DNA from: Staphylococcus schweitzeri
GTDB lineage: Bacteria > Bacillota > Bacilli > Staphylococcales > Staphylococcaceae
Assembly: GCF_002902405.1 (NCBI RefSeq)
Contig: NZ_PPQS01000042.1
Span: 135,905-199,904, forward strand
Length of the DNA: 64,000 bases
Direction of reading: 5' to 3'
The position numbers and the translations under genes are program-made. Positions within the stretch are counted from its first letter, which is position 1. Each line of letters opens with the position of its first letter. The notes below the pieces were generated by a model that was given only the letters and a program-made list of their open reading frames with translations, was not told the DNA's origin and did no database searches. Positions 40,168 to 49,380 of the stretch are shown here, piece by piece.

Positions 40168-41049
40168 ATGGCAGCTCAAGATCCTAGAACAAAATTCAAA
40201 ACAACAGATTACGAAAAGCAAGAACAAGAAGTACCGGGTTTACAATCTGAAATGACGCCAGCACCTGATTGCGGTGAAACATCATATCAAGGTCACCAAC
40301 GTTTACAAGGCTATAAAATGTTAGTCACAGGTGGCGATTCAGCAATTGGACGGGCAGCAGCAATTGCTTATGCCAAAGAAGGTGCAGATGTAGCGATTAA
40401 CTATCTTCCGAGTGAAGAACAAGATGCTCAAGAAGTACGCCAAGTAATTGAAGAAAGCGGTCAAAAGGCTGTGTTAATTCCTGGCGATATAAGAGATGAA
40501 CAATTTAATTATGATCTTGTAGAACAAGCATTTAGAGAATTAGATGGTTTAGATAATGTCACACTAGTCGCAGGACATCAACAATATCATGATGATATTC
40601 AAGGGTTTACAACAGATGCATTTTCAGAAACATTTGAAACGAATGTCTATCCGGTATTTTGGACAGTTCAGAAAGCATTGGAATATTTAAAACCAGGTGC
40701 GTCAATTACGACGACATCATCGGTACAAGGTTATAATCCTAGTCCTATTCTTCATGATTATGCCGCTTCAAAAGCAGCTATTATTTCATTAACTAAAAGT
40801 TTTTCAGAAGAACTTGGACCTAAAGGTATTAGAGTGAATTGTGTGGCGCCTGGGCCATTCTGGTCACCGTTACAAATTTCAGGGGGTCAACCTCAAAGTA
40901 ACATTCCGACATTTGGACAAAAAACACCTCTAGGTCGTGCAGGTCAACCTGTCGAATTATCTGGTACGTATGTATTATTGGCTTCAGAAGATTCAAGTTA
41001 CACAACTGGACAAGTATTTGGTGTTAGCGGTGGTGTACAAATAGATTAG
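40168..41049 (+). CDS. Short-chain dehydrogenase/reductase, general-stress type
   Basis: This 293-aa SDR has a soluble N-terminal extension (about 45 residues) typical of YhdF/YhxC-like stress SDRs. The NAD(P) site is TGGDSAIGRAAAIAY, then the catalytic Ser (TTTSSVQGY) and YAASK, followed by NCVAPGPFWSPL. The substrate is unknown. It follows the M20 gene by 115 bp with its own candidate sigma-B promoter and a downstream terminator. Confidence 0.88.
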   Translation: MAAQDPRTKFKTTDYEKQEQEVPGLQSEMTPAPDCGETSYQGHQRLQGYKMLVTGGDSAIGRAAAIAYAKEGADVAINYLPSEEQDAQEVRQVIEESGQKAVLIPGDIRDEQFNYDLVEQAFRELDGLDNVTLVAGHQQYHDDIQGFTTDAFSETFETNVYPVFWTVQKALEYLKPGASITTTSSVQGYNPSPILHDYAASKAAIISLTKSFSEELGPKGIRVNCVAPGPFWSPLQISGGQPQSNIPTFGQKTPLGRAGQPVELSGTYVLLASEDSSYTTGQVFGVSGGVQID

Positions 41050-41425
41050 GTCTGAATGAGTTTTTAATTGAAATAGTATAATAATAAGCGAAAAAATGAA
41101 GTTAATTTATATAGTAGATATAAGTCGATAAAGATATGGGTCTTTATCGGCTTTTTTTGATGTACCATATATAAACGATAATTTGAAAGTTAATCTCGCT
41201 ATTGGCAGTGTAGTAGAAGTTGGAATTCAAATGTGTTAATTGCGATGTATTAAAGCTTCTAGGAAATTGAAATGCTCAGCCGAACAAATAGAAAATACTA
41301 TGTTTTATATAAAATATCAAAGTATTTATATGTTACGATAAGGTAAACGACATAGAAATATTATACTTAGATATGATGCCCAACATAAATTTATTAAGCC
41401 GATAATAAACAAAGGGGGTGTTATT
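41050..41425. other. Intergenic region after the SDR gene
   Basis: This 376-bp stretch holds the SDR terminator (41122-41158) and otherwise AT-rich, uninformative sequence leading to the next promoter. I see no conserved motif or repeat. Confidence 0.6.
41122..41158 (+). terminator. Terminator of the SDR gene
   Basis: AAGTCGATAAAGA pairs with TCTTTATCGGCTT and is followed by a T-run. Confidence 0.88.
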
Positions 41426-41995
41426 ATGGTTTTAATAGTATTTAGAGTTATATTATTTTTGATTTTAGCATTAGCCTTAGGAATAGAGACTGCTTTTTCT
41501 GAGCAAAAATTAGCATTATATATAGTATTCATACTATTTGTAGCACTGGCAATTTTTATGAATGTATGGATCACGCATAAAAATATTAAAGAAAACAAAA
41601 TTAAATTTAATAAACACGTCGCATACTTTTTGGGTGTTGTCTCAGGATTACTGTACATTGGATTTTGTATTTATGCATTAACTATAGGTGATTATGATCT
41701 TATACCAATTATCATATTTATAATAAGTATGATATCGATTACAATATTAGAAAGTATTCTAGGTATCAATTTAAGAAATGCACATATATCAAACAAGCAA
41801 TTGAAAGTCATTTCAAAACAACGAGTACAACAATGTAAAGTTATCTTTGTAACATCAGTATGTGTGTCTATCATTCTTATTTTAATTGCATTAATGCTTA
41901 AATGGTGGCTCTTACTGGCGATTAGCATTATTATTTTGGTTGTTATTACAATCGCAATAATTGTGTATGAAAAATATTATACGACTTCTGATTAA
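41426..41995 (+). CDS. Uncharacterised membrane protein (189 aa)
   Basis: This protein has about six short hydrophobic helices (near 3-20, 26-46, 60-82, 90-110, 135-155 and 160-182) and a lysine-rich central loop. I do not recognise the family. The start follows AAAGGGGGTG, so translation is likely. The SAM riboswitch immediately downstream belongs to the next gene. Confidence 0.7.
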   Translation: MVLIVFRVILFLILALALGIETAFSEQKLALYIVFILFVALAIFMNVWITHKNIKENKIKFNKHVAYFLGVVSGLLYIGFCIYALTIGDYDLIPIIIFIISMISITILESILGINLRNAHISNKQLKVISKQRVQQCKVIFVTSVCVSIILILIALMLKWWLLLAISIIILVVITIAIIVYEKYYTTSD

Positions 41996-42049
41996 TTTAT
42001 GATTGACGTACTAAGCATTATCTTGTAACGTAAACGTAAATAAGAATCA

Positions 42050-42141
42050 CTTATCTAGAGAGGTGGAGGGACTGGCCCTATGAATCCTCGGCAACATTTC
42101 GAATGTGCCAATTCCAGTAACCGTAATGGTTTGAAGATAAG
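42050..42141 (+). ncRNA. SAM-I riboswitch (S-box)
   Basis: This is a classical S-box leader. P1 arms are CTTATC (42050) and GATAAG (42136). The conserved AGAGAGGTGGAGGGACTGGC, the CGGCAAC segment and the CCAATTCCAGTAACCG region appear in the right order and spacing. S-adenosylmethionine binding should favour the downstream terminator and switch off the NhaC-type gene. It is a strong match, made by eye. Confidence 0.95.
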
Positions 42142-42156
42142 CAGGTAATGTACATG

Positions 42157-42199
42157 AAAACCTCTTTCTTCATTTTTGTGAGAAAGAGGTATTTTTATT
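42157..42199 (+). terminator. Riboswitch-controlled terminator
   Basis: CCTCTTTCT pairs with AGAAAGAGG, followed by TATTTTTATT. It sits between the SAM aptamer and the transporter start, as the expression platform. Confidence 0.92.
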
Positions 42200-42217
42200 G
42201 GAAAGCAGGTAAAAAGG

Positions 42218-43531
42218 ATGGAAGAACATAAAAAGAGCAATGCTTGGGCATTATTCCCCTTGTTATTATTTGTGATGTTGTTTTTAGGCGTAGGTATTAT
42301 CACTGGTGATTTTACTTCTATGCCTTTAAATGTTGCGATTACGATTACGGTTATCGTGGCATTATTAATGAATAGAAAAGAATCATTTGCTAAAAAAGTT
42401 GAAGTATTTACAAAAGGTGCGGGTCATTCAAACATTATTTTGATGATGTTAATTTTTATTTTAGCAGGTGCATTTTCAAACACAGCTGAAAAAATGGGCG
42501 GTGTGAAGTCGACTGTTAATTTAGGACTATCACTCATCCCTGAAAATTTAATTATTGTAGGATTATTTGTTATATGTATGTTTGTATCGATATCGATGGG
42601 AACATCAGTAGGTACAGTTGCTGCAATAGCGCCTGTTGGCTATGGCTTTGCACAAGCGACAGATGTACCAACTGCTTTGGCAATGGCAACTGTTGTTGGC
42701 GGTGCGATGTTCGGTGATAACCTTTCAATGATTTCAGATACAACAATTGCTGCTGTTAGAACACAACATACAAAAATGAAAGATAAATTCAGAGTCAATT
42801 TTAAAATTGTATTGCCGGGAGCTATTTTAACAATTGTTATCCTGTATTTCTTAACCAATGGTATCTCATTAAATCACGCCAAAAACTATGATTATGATTT
42901 AATTAAAGTTGTCCCTTACATAATAGTATTAGTGTTGGCATTATTAGGTGTCAATGTGATTATCGTACTAATTGGCGGCACATTATTGGCTGGTATTATA
43001 GGCTTAATGGATGGTTCATTTGGTTGGATGGGACTTTTAGATGCTATTTCAAAAGGGATCATAAGTATGGAAGATATTGCGATGATTGCGCTATTGATTG
43101 GTGGATTAGTTGGTATCATTCAACATAATGGTGGTATTCAATGGTTATTACAATTTGTTCGTTCAAAAGTAAAATCAAAACGTGGTGCTGAACTTGGTAT
43201 TGCTAGTTTAGTAAGTGTAGCCGATATTGCTACTGCAAATAATACCATTTCAATTATCATGTCAGGACCATTAGCTAAAAATATTGCTGATGAATATGAA
43301 GTGGATCCAAGAAAATCTGCAAGTATTTTAGATATTTTCGGCGGTTGTTTTCAAGGACTATTGCCATATAGTCCACAAGTTATATCTGCAGCAGGCGTTG
43401 CTGGAATCTCACCATTAATGTTGTTCCCTTATAGTATTTATCCAATTTTATTAGGTGTATGTGGTCTTGTAGCGATTATATTTAATTTTCCAAAACTAAA
43501 AAAGAATTCGAATCATGATGGAGTGGGATAG
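42218..43531 (+). CDS. NhaC-superfamily transporter under SAM riboswitch control (probable methionine transporter)
   Basis: This 437-aa, 10-12 helix protein is annotated by similarity as a Na+/H+ antiporter of the NhaC/ArsB type. Motifs include SISMGTSVGTVAAIAPVGYG, GGAMFGDNLSMISDTTIAA and ADIATANNTISIIMSG. The upstream SAM riboswitch says expression rises when methionine/SAM is low. S-box-controlled NhaC-type carriers have been proposed as methionine transporters (MetT class), so methionine uptake is more likely than pH control. That assignment is inference. Confidence 0.86.
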   Translation: MEEHKKSNAWALFPLLLFVMLFLGVGIITGDFTSMPLNVAITITVIVALLMNRKESFAKKVEVFTKGAGHSNIILMMLIFILAGAFSNTAEKMGGVKSTVNLGLSLIPENLIIVGLFVICMFVSISMGTSVGTVAAIAPVGYGFAQATDVPTALAMATVVGGAMFGDNLSMISDTTIAAVRTQHTKMKDKFRVNFKIVLPGAILTIVILYFLTNGISLNHAKNYDYDLIKVVPYIIVLVLALLGVNVIIVLIGGTLLAGIIGLMDGSFGWMGLLDAISKGIISMEDIAMIALLIGGLVGIIQHNGGIQWLLQFVRSKVKSKRGAELGIASLVSVADIATANNTISIIMSGPLAKNIADEYEVDPRKSASILDIFGGCFQGLLPYSPQVISAAGVAGISPLMLFPYSIYPILLGVCGLVAIIFNFPKLKKNSNHDGVG

Positions 43532-43960
43532 AAATGATAAAGAACCGCTAATGATTTATTATGTAGTTGTTCTTACACATTAGCCACAGCTCATGTGTAC
43601 TTAAAAATAGGAATATATGAGTAAAATGGAGGCATAATAAAGACTAATTTCTAAATAAAAAGTATTTCTTTATCGTTGTCACCCCAACTTGCATTGCATG
43701 TAGAATTTCTTTTCGAAATTCCCTGTGTTGGGGCCCCGCACCCCAACTTGCATTACCTGTAGAATTTCTTTTCGAAATTCCCTGTGTTGGGGCCCCCGCA
43801 CCCCAACCTACATTGCCTGTAGAAATGGGAAATCCAATTTCTCTTTGTTGGGGCCTCGCCGACAAGGTTGACTAGAATTGAAAAAAGTTTATTCCAGACA
43901 CATTGTTCTTCAGTCAATGACTGCCATTATTAACATTGTAGAGACTAGGACGTTTATTAA
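43519..43960 (+). repeat. Composite dispersed repeat with tandem STAR elements
   Basis: This region holds the second copy of the element at 10730-11025. It opens with the same GAAATGATAAAGAACC, ACACATTAGCCACAGC and AAAGTATTTCTTTATCG blocks. Three tandem units of about 60 bases follow (from 43680, 43740 and 43800), each with CACCCCAAC and ending TGTTGGGGCCC, the STAR signature. The third unit has diverged. The 598-bp NhaC-SRPBCC gap holds no supported gene. Confidence 0.88.
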
Positions 43961-44129
43961 TGTGTCACTAAGTATCGATGAATCCAAGTAAAATGGTTTG
44001 TGATACTACTAACAGACAACGTTGTACTCACTGTATAATGCCAATCTTTTAAAATTTAAAATCATCTATGTTTGGAACTGAGTTAAAATGCGTTAAAATA
44101 ATAGTAAGAGCGAAAGTGGGTGGACAACA

Positions 44130-44633
44130 GTGGCAAAATTTAATGTAGAAAATGAACATGTCGAAGTCGAAATAGAAAAACTTTATAAATTTTCACCAGA
44201 ATTAGTATACGAAGCCTGGACAAAGACAGATTTGTTAAAGCAATGGTTTATGACATCAGCAAGAACTAATAAAGAAATAGAAGCGGATGTTAAAGAAGGC
44301 GGGAAATATCGTATTGTTGATCAGCAACGAAACGGTAAAGTGAATGTGATTGAAGGCATTTATGAATCATTAGTTATGGATGAATATATAAAAATGACTA
44401 TAGGTATGCCCGGACTAAGTGAAGAGCAAGATATCATTGAAGTAGAGTTTTTCGAACGTGAAACGGGTGGTACACAAATGTTGTTTTATTATCGTTCATT
44501 AGTTGAAAAAGAAAGACGATTTACTAATTTAGAGTATAAACAAAAGAAAAAAGAATATCATGATGCCATGGTGCATGGCTTCGAATTAATGTTCGATAAA
44601 ATGTATCATGTAATTGCAACAACACAACAATAA
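44130..44633 (+). CDS. SRPBCC/AHSA1-domain protein
   Basis: This 167-aa soluble protein has the START-like hydrophobic-ligand fold: an N-terminal VEIEKLYKFSPELVYEAWTKTDLLKQWF, a GGKYRIVDQQRNGKVNVIEGIYESL strand region and a long C-terminal helix. AHSA1-type proteins bind lipophilic ligands or act as co-chaperones; no specific function can be assigned. The GTG start follows GTGGGTGG. It is monocistronic with a strong terminator. Confidence 0.82.
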   Translation: MAKFNVENEHVEVEIEKLYKFSPELVYEAWTKTDLLKQWFMTSARTNKEIEADVKEGGKYRIVDQQRNGKVNVIEGIYESLVMDEYIKMTIGMPGLSEEQDIIEVEFFERETGGTQMLFYYRSLVEKERRFTNLEYKQKKKEYHDAMVHGFELMFDKMYHVIATTQQ

Positions 44634-44640
44634 TATGACA

Positions 44641-44690
44641 AAAGGAAGTTATGATAGGCTCACAGCCATTAAATCATAACTTCCTTTTTT
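44641..44690. terminator. Bidirectional terminator
   Basis: AAAGGAAGTTATGAT pairs perfectly with ATCATAACTTCCTTT. It separates convergent SRPBCC and RpiR genes. Confidence 0.92.
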
Positions 44691-45455
44691 CTAATTTGAA
44701 ATCTCACCATGTTGCAAATATTCATTATATTTTCTAACAAGTGTTTCAAAGAATATATGATAACTAATGAAGCTAGAATAGTCAGTACCATCAGTCAGGT
44801 AGAATGTGTTGCTAGAAACATAAACATTGTAATTTGCTTTTTGTGCAAGTGTATTATCTTTCATTGTTGTAACTGAAATAAAATATTTTTGTCTGAGTTG
44901 TAGTAAGTTTGTTACTTCAAACAATTCATGTGTTTCGCCGGATAATGAAATAATAAAGAATAAATCATTAGCATCACTCTTATTCAAAATCATTTTAAGC
45001 TCGTGTTGATCATGAAGTACGATGACATGATTATGTAATGTTAATAAAATTCGTTGTGCTTCTGAAGCTACATTTAACTGCGCACGCCCAGTACCGAATA
45101 AATATATCGTTGATGCAGAGTCCATTTTTTGGGCGATGCATTGGTAATCGACACGTTCTAAATAGTTGAATGTACTGTCAATTTCTTGCTTAAAACTATC
45201 AATAGAATTCGAGGGAAGTTGATGTGTTTTGTTACTTTCGAATTTTAAGTAAGATTTAAAATCGCTATAACCATCAAATCCTAATTTACGAGTGAACCTG
45301 TGAATTGTCGCATTGGAAGCATGTGTGTATTGAGCTAAATCATGAATCTTCATATTTTTACATTCATCAATATGTGTATTAATATAATGCGCAATTTGTA
45401 AGTCGTTATCATTAAGTTTGTCAAAGTTTCTATTAATGTGTTCATCTAAAAACAT
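44691..45455 (-). CDS. RpiR-family transcriptional regulator
   Basis: This 254-aa protein has an N-terminal HTH_6 domain (HDLAQYTHASNATIHRFTRKLGFDGYSDFKSYL) and a SIS sugar-phosphate-binding domain (TIYLFGTGRAQLNVASEAQR, LFFIISLSGETHE). It starts at the ATG at 45455, six bases after AAGGAGG. It is divergent from the PTS permease and probably senses the corresponding sugar phosphate. It is distinct from the second RpiR gene at 52973. Confidence 0.87.
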   Translation of the reverse strand: MFLDEHINRNFDKLNDNDLQIAHYINTHIDECKNMKIHDLAQYTHASNATIHRFTRKLGFDGYSDFKSYLKFESNKTHQLPSNSIDSFKQEIDSTFNYLERVDYQCIAQKMDSASTIYLFGTGRAQLNVASEAQRILLTLHNHVIVLHDQHELKMILNKSDANDLFFIISLSGETHELFEVTNLLQLRQKYFISVTTMKDNTLAQKANYNVYVSSNTFYLTDGTDYSSFISYHIFFETLVRKYNEYLQHGEISN

Positions 45456-45919
45456 ATGCAACCTCCTTAAAATAAAATATAGTGTATATCAGTTTTACAG
45501 TAAATTTAAGTTGATAATATTAAAAAACAGACAAATAACTAAGCGGTTTGATGCGTATTGAAAGCACGAGTTCGGAAAATGATATTCAATATATAGCTAT
45601 AATGTAACGACATATATAAGATTGTTTTAATAAATCATGAACAACTAGTATGTTTGTACTTATAACAATTCTGATAACTAAACAATTATGCATATGAAGT
45701 AACTACAAATGCTGTTCAATATGCATAATAAATGATTATGAAAAAATTTTCACCATATGAAAAGATAATCTGATTATACAAAATACTTTCAAAATACGTC
45801 AATGTCGTTGTGGGCGTGTAAGCGTTTACTATATATTATATTTAAATAGTAAGTCATCTATTTATAAAAATATCTAAATGGATGCCATGTAAGGAAAGAC
45901 GATTTGGAGGGAAAAGAAG
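45456..45919. other. Divergent control region of the RpiR and PTS genes
   Basis: This 464-bp region contains a good cre at 45817-45830, a TATAAT-like box at 45598-45603 and a very AT-rich stretch. I see no large hairpin. The long gap suggests a substantial 5' leader or multiple regulator sites. Confidence 0.55.
45817..45830 (+). promoter_or_regulatory. Candidate CcpA cre site for the PTS gene
   Basis: TGTAAGCGTTTACT fits the relaxed cre pattern WTGNAANCGNWNNCW. It is about 90 bases before the PTS start, consistent with carbon catabolite control. Confidence 0.7.
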
Positions 45920-47524
45920 ATGAATGCGATAAAACGTTTCGGTAGTGCAATGATTGTACCGGTATTAATGTTCGCTTTTTTTGGGATAGTACTTGGCTTT
46001 GCGACATTATTTAAAAATCCGACAATCATGGGGAGTTTAGCAGATCAGCATACGTTTTGGTTTAAATTTTGGTCAGTAATAGAATCTGGTGGCTGGGTTA
46101 TTTTCACGCATATGGAGGTTGTATTTGTAGTAGGATTACCTCTTTCATTAGCTAAAAAAGCACCTGGGCATGCAGCGCTTGCAGCATTGATGGGGTACTT
46201 AATGTTTAATACATTTATAAACGCTATTTTAACGCAATGGCCACATACGTTTGGCGCAAATTTGGAAAAAGGTGTTGAGAATGTACCTGGATTAAAATCA
46301 ATAGCAGGTATTGCTACTTTAGATACAAATATACTTGGCGGTATTATTATTTCGGCAATTATTACGTGGATCCATAATAGATATTATAGCAAACGTCTTC
46401 CGGAAATGGTTGGCGTATTCCAAGGCTTAACATTTGTTGTAACGATTTCATTCTTTGTTATGTTACCGTTAGCAGCTATTACATGTGTTATTTGGCCAAC
46501 AGTTCAACATGGTATTGGTTCAATGCAACACTTTATAATTGCTTCTGGATATATTGGTGTTTGGTTGTATCACTTCTTGGAACGTGTATTAATACCAACA
46601 GGCTTACATCATTTTATTTATGCACCAATTGAAGTTGGTCCAGTAGTAGTTAATCATGGTTTAAAAGCAGAGTGGTTACAACATTTAAATGAGTTTGCTA
46701 AGAGTAGTAAACCATTAAAAGAACAATTCCCTTATGGCTTTATGTTACAAGGTAATGGGAAAGTATTTGGTTGTTTAGGTATTGCTTTAGCAATGTATGC
46801 AACAACACCGAAAGAAAATCGTAAAAAAGTGGCAGCTTTACTTATTCCTGCAACTTTAACAGCGGTAGTTGTAGGTATTACTGAGCCACTAGAATTTACA
46901 TTCTTATTCATCGCACCATACTTGTTTGTTTTACATGCAGTTTTAGCAGCATCTATGGATACATTAATGTACGCATTTGGTGTTGTAGGTAATATGGGTG
47001 GTGGTTTGTTAGACTTTATTTCAACAAACTGGTTACCATTAGGTAAAGAACATTGGGGGACTTATGTTGCTCAAGTTATTATTGGCTTAATCTTTGTAGC
47101 AATTTATTTCTTCTTATTCAGATTCCTAATTTTGAAATTTGATATTCCTTTACCTGGGCGTAAGAAAATGGAAGAAGAGGTTAAGTTATTCTCTAAACAA
47201 GATTATAAAAATAAAAAAGGTGAAGATACAGCATCAAAATCTAAGTCTACAGGTAATGAATATGAAGAAAAAGCTGTATATTATTTAGAAGGATTAGGTG
47301 GCAAAGAAAACATTAAAGATGTCACAAACTGTACGACAAGATTACGTCTAACGGTCTATGATGAGAATAAAGTAGCAGATACAGATTACTTTACACGTCA
47401 GCAAATGGCACATGGATTAGTGAAAAGTGGTAAGAGTATCCAAGTTGTTGTAGGTATGACTGTACCGCAAGTACGTGAGGCATTTGAACAATTGGTTGAA
47501 GAACAATCATCAGACGAAAAATAA
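45920..47524 (+). CDS. glvC: PTS alpha-glucoside-type EIICB permease
   Basis: This 534-aa phosphotransferase permease has an EIIC membrane domain (about 1-420; LPTGLHHFIYAPIE and GITEPLEFTFLFIAPYLF are typical) and an EIIB domain (about 450-534) with phosphocysteine Cys471 in DVTNCTTRLR. There is no EIIA domain. It resembles GlvC/MalX maltose/arbutin permeases. No 6-phospho-glucosidase gene is adjacent, so EIIA and hydrolase must come from elsewhere. The sugar is uncertain. Confidence 0.87.
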   Translation: MNAIKRFGSAMIVPVLMFAFFGIVLGFATLFKNPTIMGSLADQHTFWFKFWSVIESGGWVIFTHMEVVFVVGLPLSLAKKAPGHAALAALMGYLMFNTFINAILTQWPHTFGANLEKGVENVPGLKSIAGIATLDTNILGGIIISAIITWIHNRYYSKRLPEMVGVFQGLTFVVTISFFVMLPLAAITCVIWPTVQHGIGSMQHFIIASGYIGVWLYHFLERVLIPTGLHHFIYAPIEVGPVVVNHGLKAEWLQHLNEFAKSSKPLKEQFPYGFMLQGNGKVFGCLGIALAMYATTPKENRKKVAALLIPATLTAVVVGITEPLEFTFLFIAPYLFVLHAVLAASMDTLMYAFGVVGNMGGGLLDFISTNWLPLGKEHWGTYVAQVIIGLIFVAIYFFLFRFLILKFDIPLPGRKKMEEEVKLFSKQDYKNKKGEDTASKSKSTGNEYEEKAVYYLEGLGGKENIKDVTNCTTRLRLTVYDENKVADTDYFTRQQMAHGLVKSGKSIQVVVGMTVPQVREAFEQLVEEQSSDEK

Positions 47525-47535
47525 TTCAAAAAAAG

Positions 47536-47588
47536 ACACATCGATATACGATAGCAATGTAAATGATTATCGTATTGATGTGTTTTTT
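47536..47588. terminator. Bidirectional terminator after the PTS gene
   Basis: ACACATCGATATACGATA pairs with TATCGTATTGATGTGT and is followed by a T-run. Confidence 0.88.
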
Positions 47589-47589
47589 A

Positions 47590-48120
47590 TTATGAAATGC
47601 GAACTTTACTTAAAGATGAAGATCTGTAGTTTGCAGATAGAATATCAATATTTCTAGTTGCAATCGTATGCAATATTTTGGCAAATGTTTCTGGCGTACA
47701 TATGATATGCGCATGTGATTTATTTAATGTATATGTAATATCTGTATGGTTTTGGAACATATTCATAATATCTATCACTTTATCTTTGATAAATGCATCT
47801 TGTAATCCATCGATACTAATATCGAAGCGTTTCGCAGATTGATATAAGTTATCTGAATCAAGCAATTCATTAATTTTTTTCGGTAATAACACTTGGTAAA
47901 TACTGTACTGATGAAAACTTAAAAATGAAATAAAATATGGCAATTGTTGTTTAGGTAAACTGATTTCTAGTACATATTGATTAAATTGTTTGTTTATAGA
48001 AAATTGCAAGGCATCACAGAATTGTATACTTTTGCATAATTTATTTAATTTTTTTCTAGTGGCGCGGTCGTTTAAACCAGCGATGTTGATAATGTATGTT
48101 TCGAATTTATCAATTAACAT
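47590..48120 (-). CDS. Uncharacterised 176-aa protein
   Basis: This soluble protein is rich in Ile, Leu, Asn and Lys, with no membrane helix and no motif I recognise. The ATG at 48120 follows GGGAGGTCCTCAC, which gives good translational support; upstream codons in frame lack a site. It is convergent with the PTS gene. It may be staphylococcus-specific. Confidence 0.68.
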   Translation of the reverse strand: MLIDKFETYIINIAGLNDRATRKKLNKLCKSIQFCDALQFSINKQFNQYVLEISLPKQQLPYFISFLSFHQYSIYQVLLPKKINELLDSDNLYQSAKRFDISIDGLQDAFIKDKVIDIMNMFQNHTDITYTLNKSHAHIICTPETFAKILHTIATRNIDILSANYRSSSLSKVRIS

Positions 48121-48310
48121 GTGAGGACCTCCCGAGGAATACATGACATTAAAGACACTTTAAGTGTGTATAAAGGTGACTTAATTTTGTTCAAGTTGAT
48201 TTTACCACGCTTTTTTTCTTCATTCACTAAGACTTTTGAATGAAGTTTAAATAATTTTTAAAACTAATCATAAAGCAAGAACGGAATAGTTAAATCACTC
48301 ATTTTTTCTT

Positions 48311-48325
48311 AATTTTCTGAAAAGT
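48311..48325 (+). promoter_or_regulatory. Candidate CodY box upstream of the BASS transporter
   Basis: AATTTTCTGAAAAGT matches the CodY motif AATTTTCWGAAAATT at 14 of 15 positions. It lies 63 bases before the transporter start, in a position suited to repression. Confidence 0.65.
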
Positions 48326-48388
48326 AATTGTAACGTTAATTGACTTATGGTAATATTTTTCAATATTATCAACTAGGGAGTGTTACTA

Positions 48389-49306
48389 ATGTTTCAAAGA
48401 TTAAGTGCATTTGCGACAAAAAGTTTCTTGGTATGGATGTTGCTTGCAGCAATTGTAGGATTTATTTTTCCACAACAAGTAGCAACATTAGGTAAATGGG
48501 TACCTTATTTACTTGGTATTGTCATGTTAGGTATGGGTTTAACGATTACGCCTAATGATTTCAAAATGGTATTTAAAACACCTAGGGCAGTCATTATAGG
48601 TGTTTTGCTACAATTTAGTATTATGCCAACATTAGCTTTTATTATAGCTAAGTCATTCCATTTACCACCGGACATAGCTATCGGTGTGATATTAGTTGGA
48701 TGCTGTCCTGGAGGAACATCAAGTAATGTAATGAGTTATTTAGCGAAAGCCAACGTGGCGCTTTCTGTGTCGATTACAACTGTTTCTACATTACTAGCCC
48801 CTATAGTTACGCCAGCATTAATATATTTATTTGCGAATGAGTGGTTAGAAGTATCTTTCTTGAGTATGTTATGGTCAGTTATTCAAGTAGTTTTAATTCC
48901 TATAGCAATTGGGATTATATTACAACTTATCAATCGTCGAATTGCTGAAACAGCTTCTACAGCATTGCCAATTATATCGGTAATTGCGATATCTATGATT
49001 TTAGCTATTGTAGTAGGAGGAAGTAAGCGCCAAATTTTGACAACGGGTTTATTAATTTTCATAGTAGTTATTTTACATAACGTGTTAGGTTACACAATCG
49101 GTTATTGGTTAGCACGACTTTTAAAATTAGATAGACAAGATCAAAAAGCAGTTAGTATTGAAGTAGGTATGCAAAATTCTGGTCTAGCAGTATCATTAGC
49201 TACGCTACATTTTAATCCGATAGCTGCTGTTCCTGGTGCTGTATTTAGCTTTGTTCATAATATTACTGGTCCTATACTAGCTAAATATTGGTCGAAAAAA
49301 AGATGA
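48389..49306 (+). CDS. BASS-family (bile acid:sodium symporter) transporter
   Basis: This 305-aa carrier has nine to ten helices and BASS/ASBT hallmarks GCCPGGTSSNVMSYLAKANVALSVSITTVSTLLAPIVTPAL and VGMQNSGLAVSLA. Bacterial members import organic anions or keto acids with Na+. The candidate CodY box suggests a nitrogen- or branched-chain-linked substrate; pyruvate or keto acids are only a guess. The ATG at 48389 follows TAGGGAG. Confidence 0.85.
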   Translation: MFQRLSAFATKSFLVWMLLAAIVGFIFPQQVATLGKWVPYLLGIVMLGMGLTITPNDFKMVFKTPRAVIIGVLLQFSIMPTLAFIIAKSFHLPPDIAIGVILVGCCPGGTSSNVMSYLAKANVALSVSITTVSTLLAPIVTPALIYLFANEWLEVSFLSMLWSVIQVVLIPIAIGIILQLINRRIAETASTALPIISVIAISMILAIVVGGSKRQILTTGLLIFIVVILHNVLGYTIGYWLARLLKLDRQDQKAVSIEVGMQNSGLAVSLATLHFNPIAAVPGAVFSFVHNITGPILAKYWSKKR

Positions 49307-49380
49307 AATGAGTTATAAAATGAAGTGCTTATCAGACTATGTTAAGCTTTTAGAAAGAGAAAGAATAGAGGAGAAGACAA

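Noticed and set aside
43644..43865. 73-codon minus-strand frame with repeated GWGAG-like residues
   Set aside because: The repeats in the protein are only the tandem STAR DNA units read in frame.
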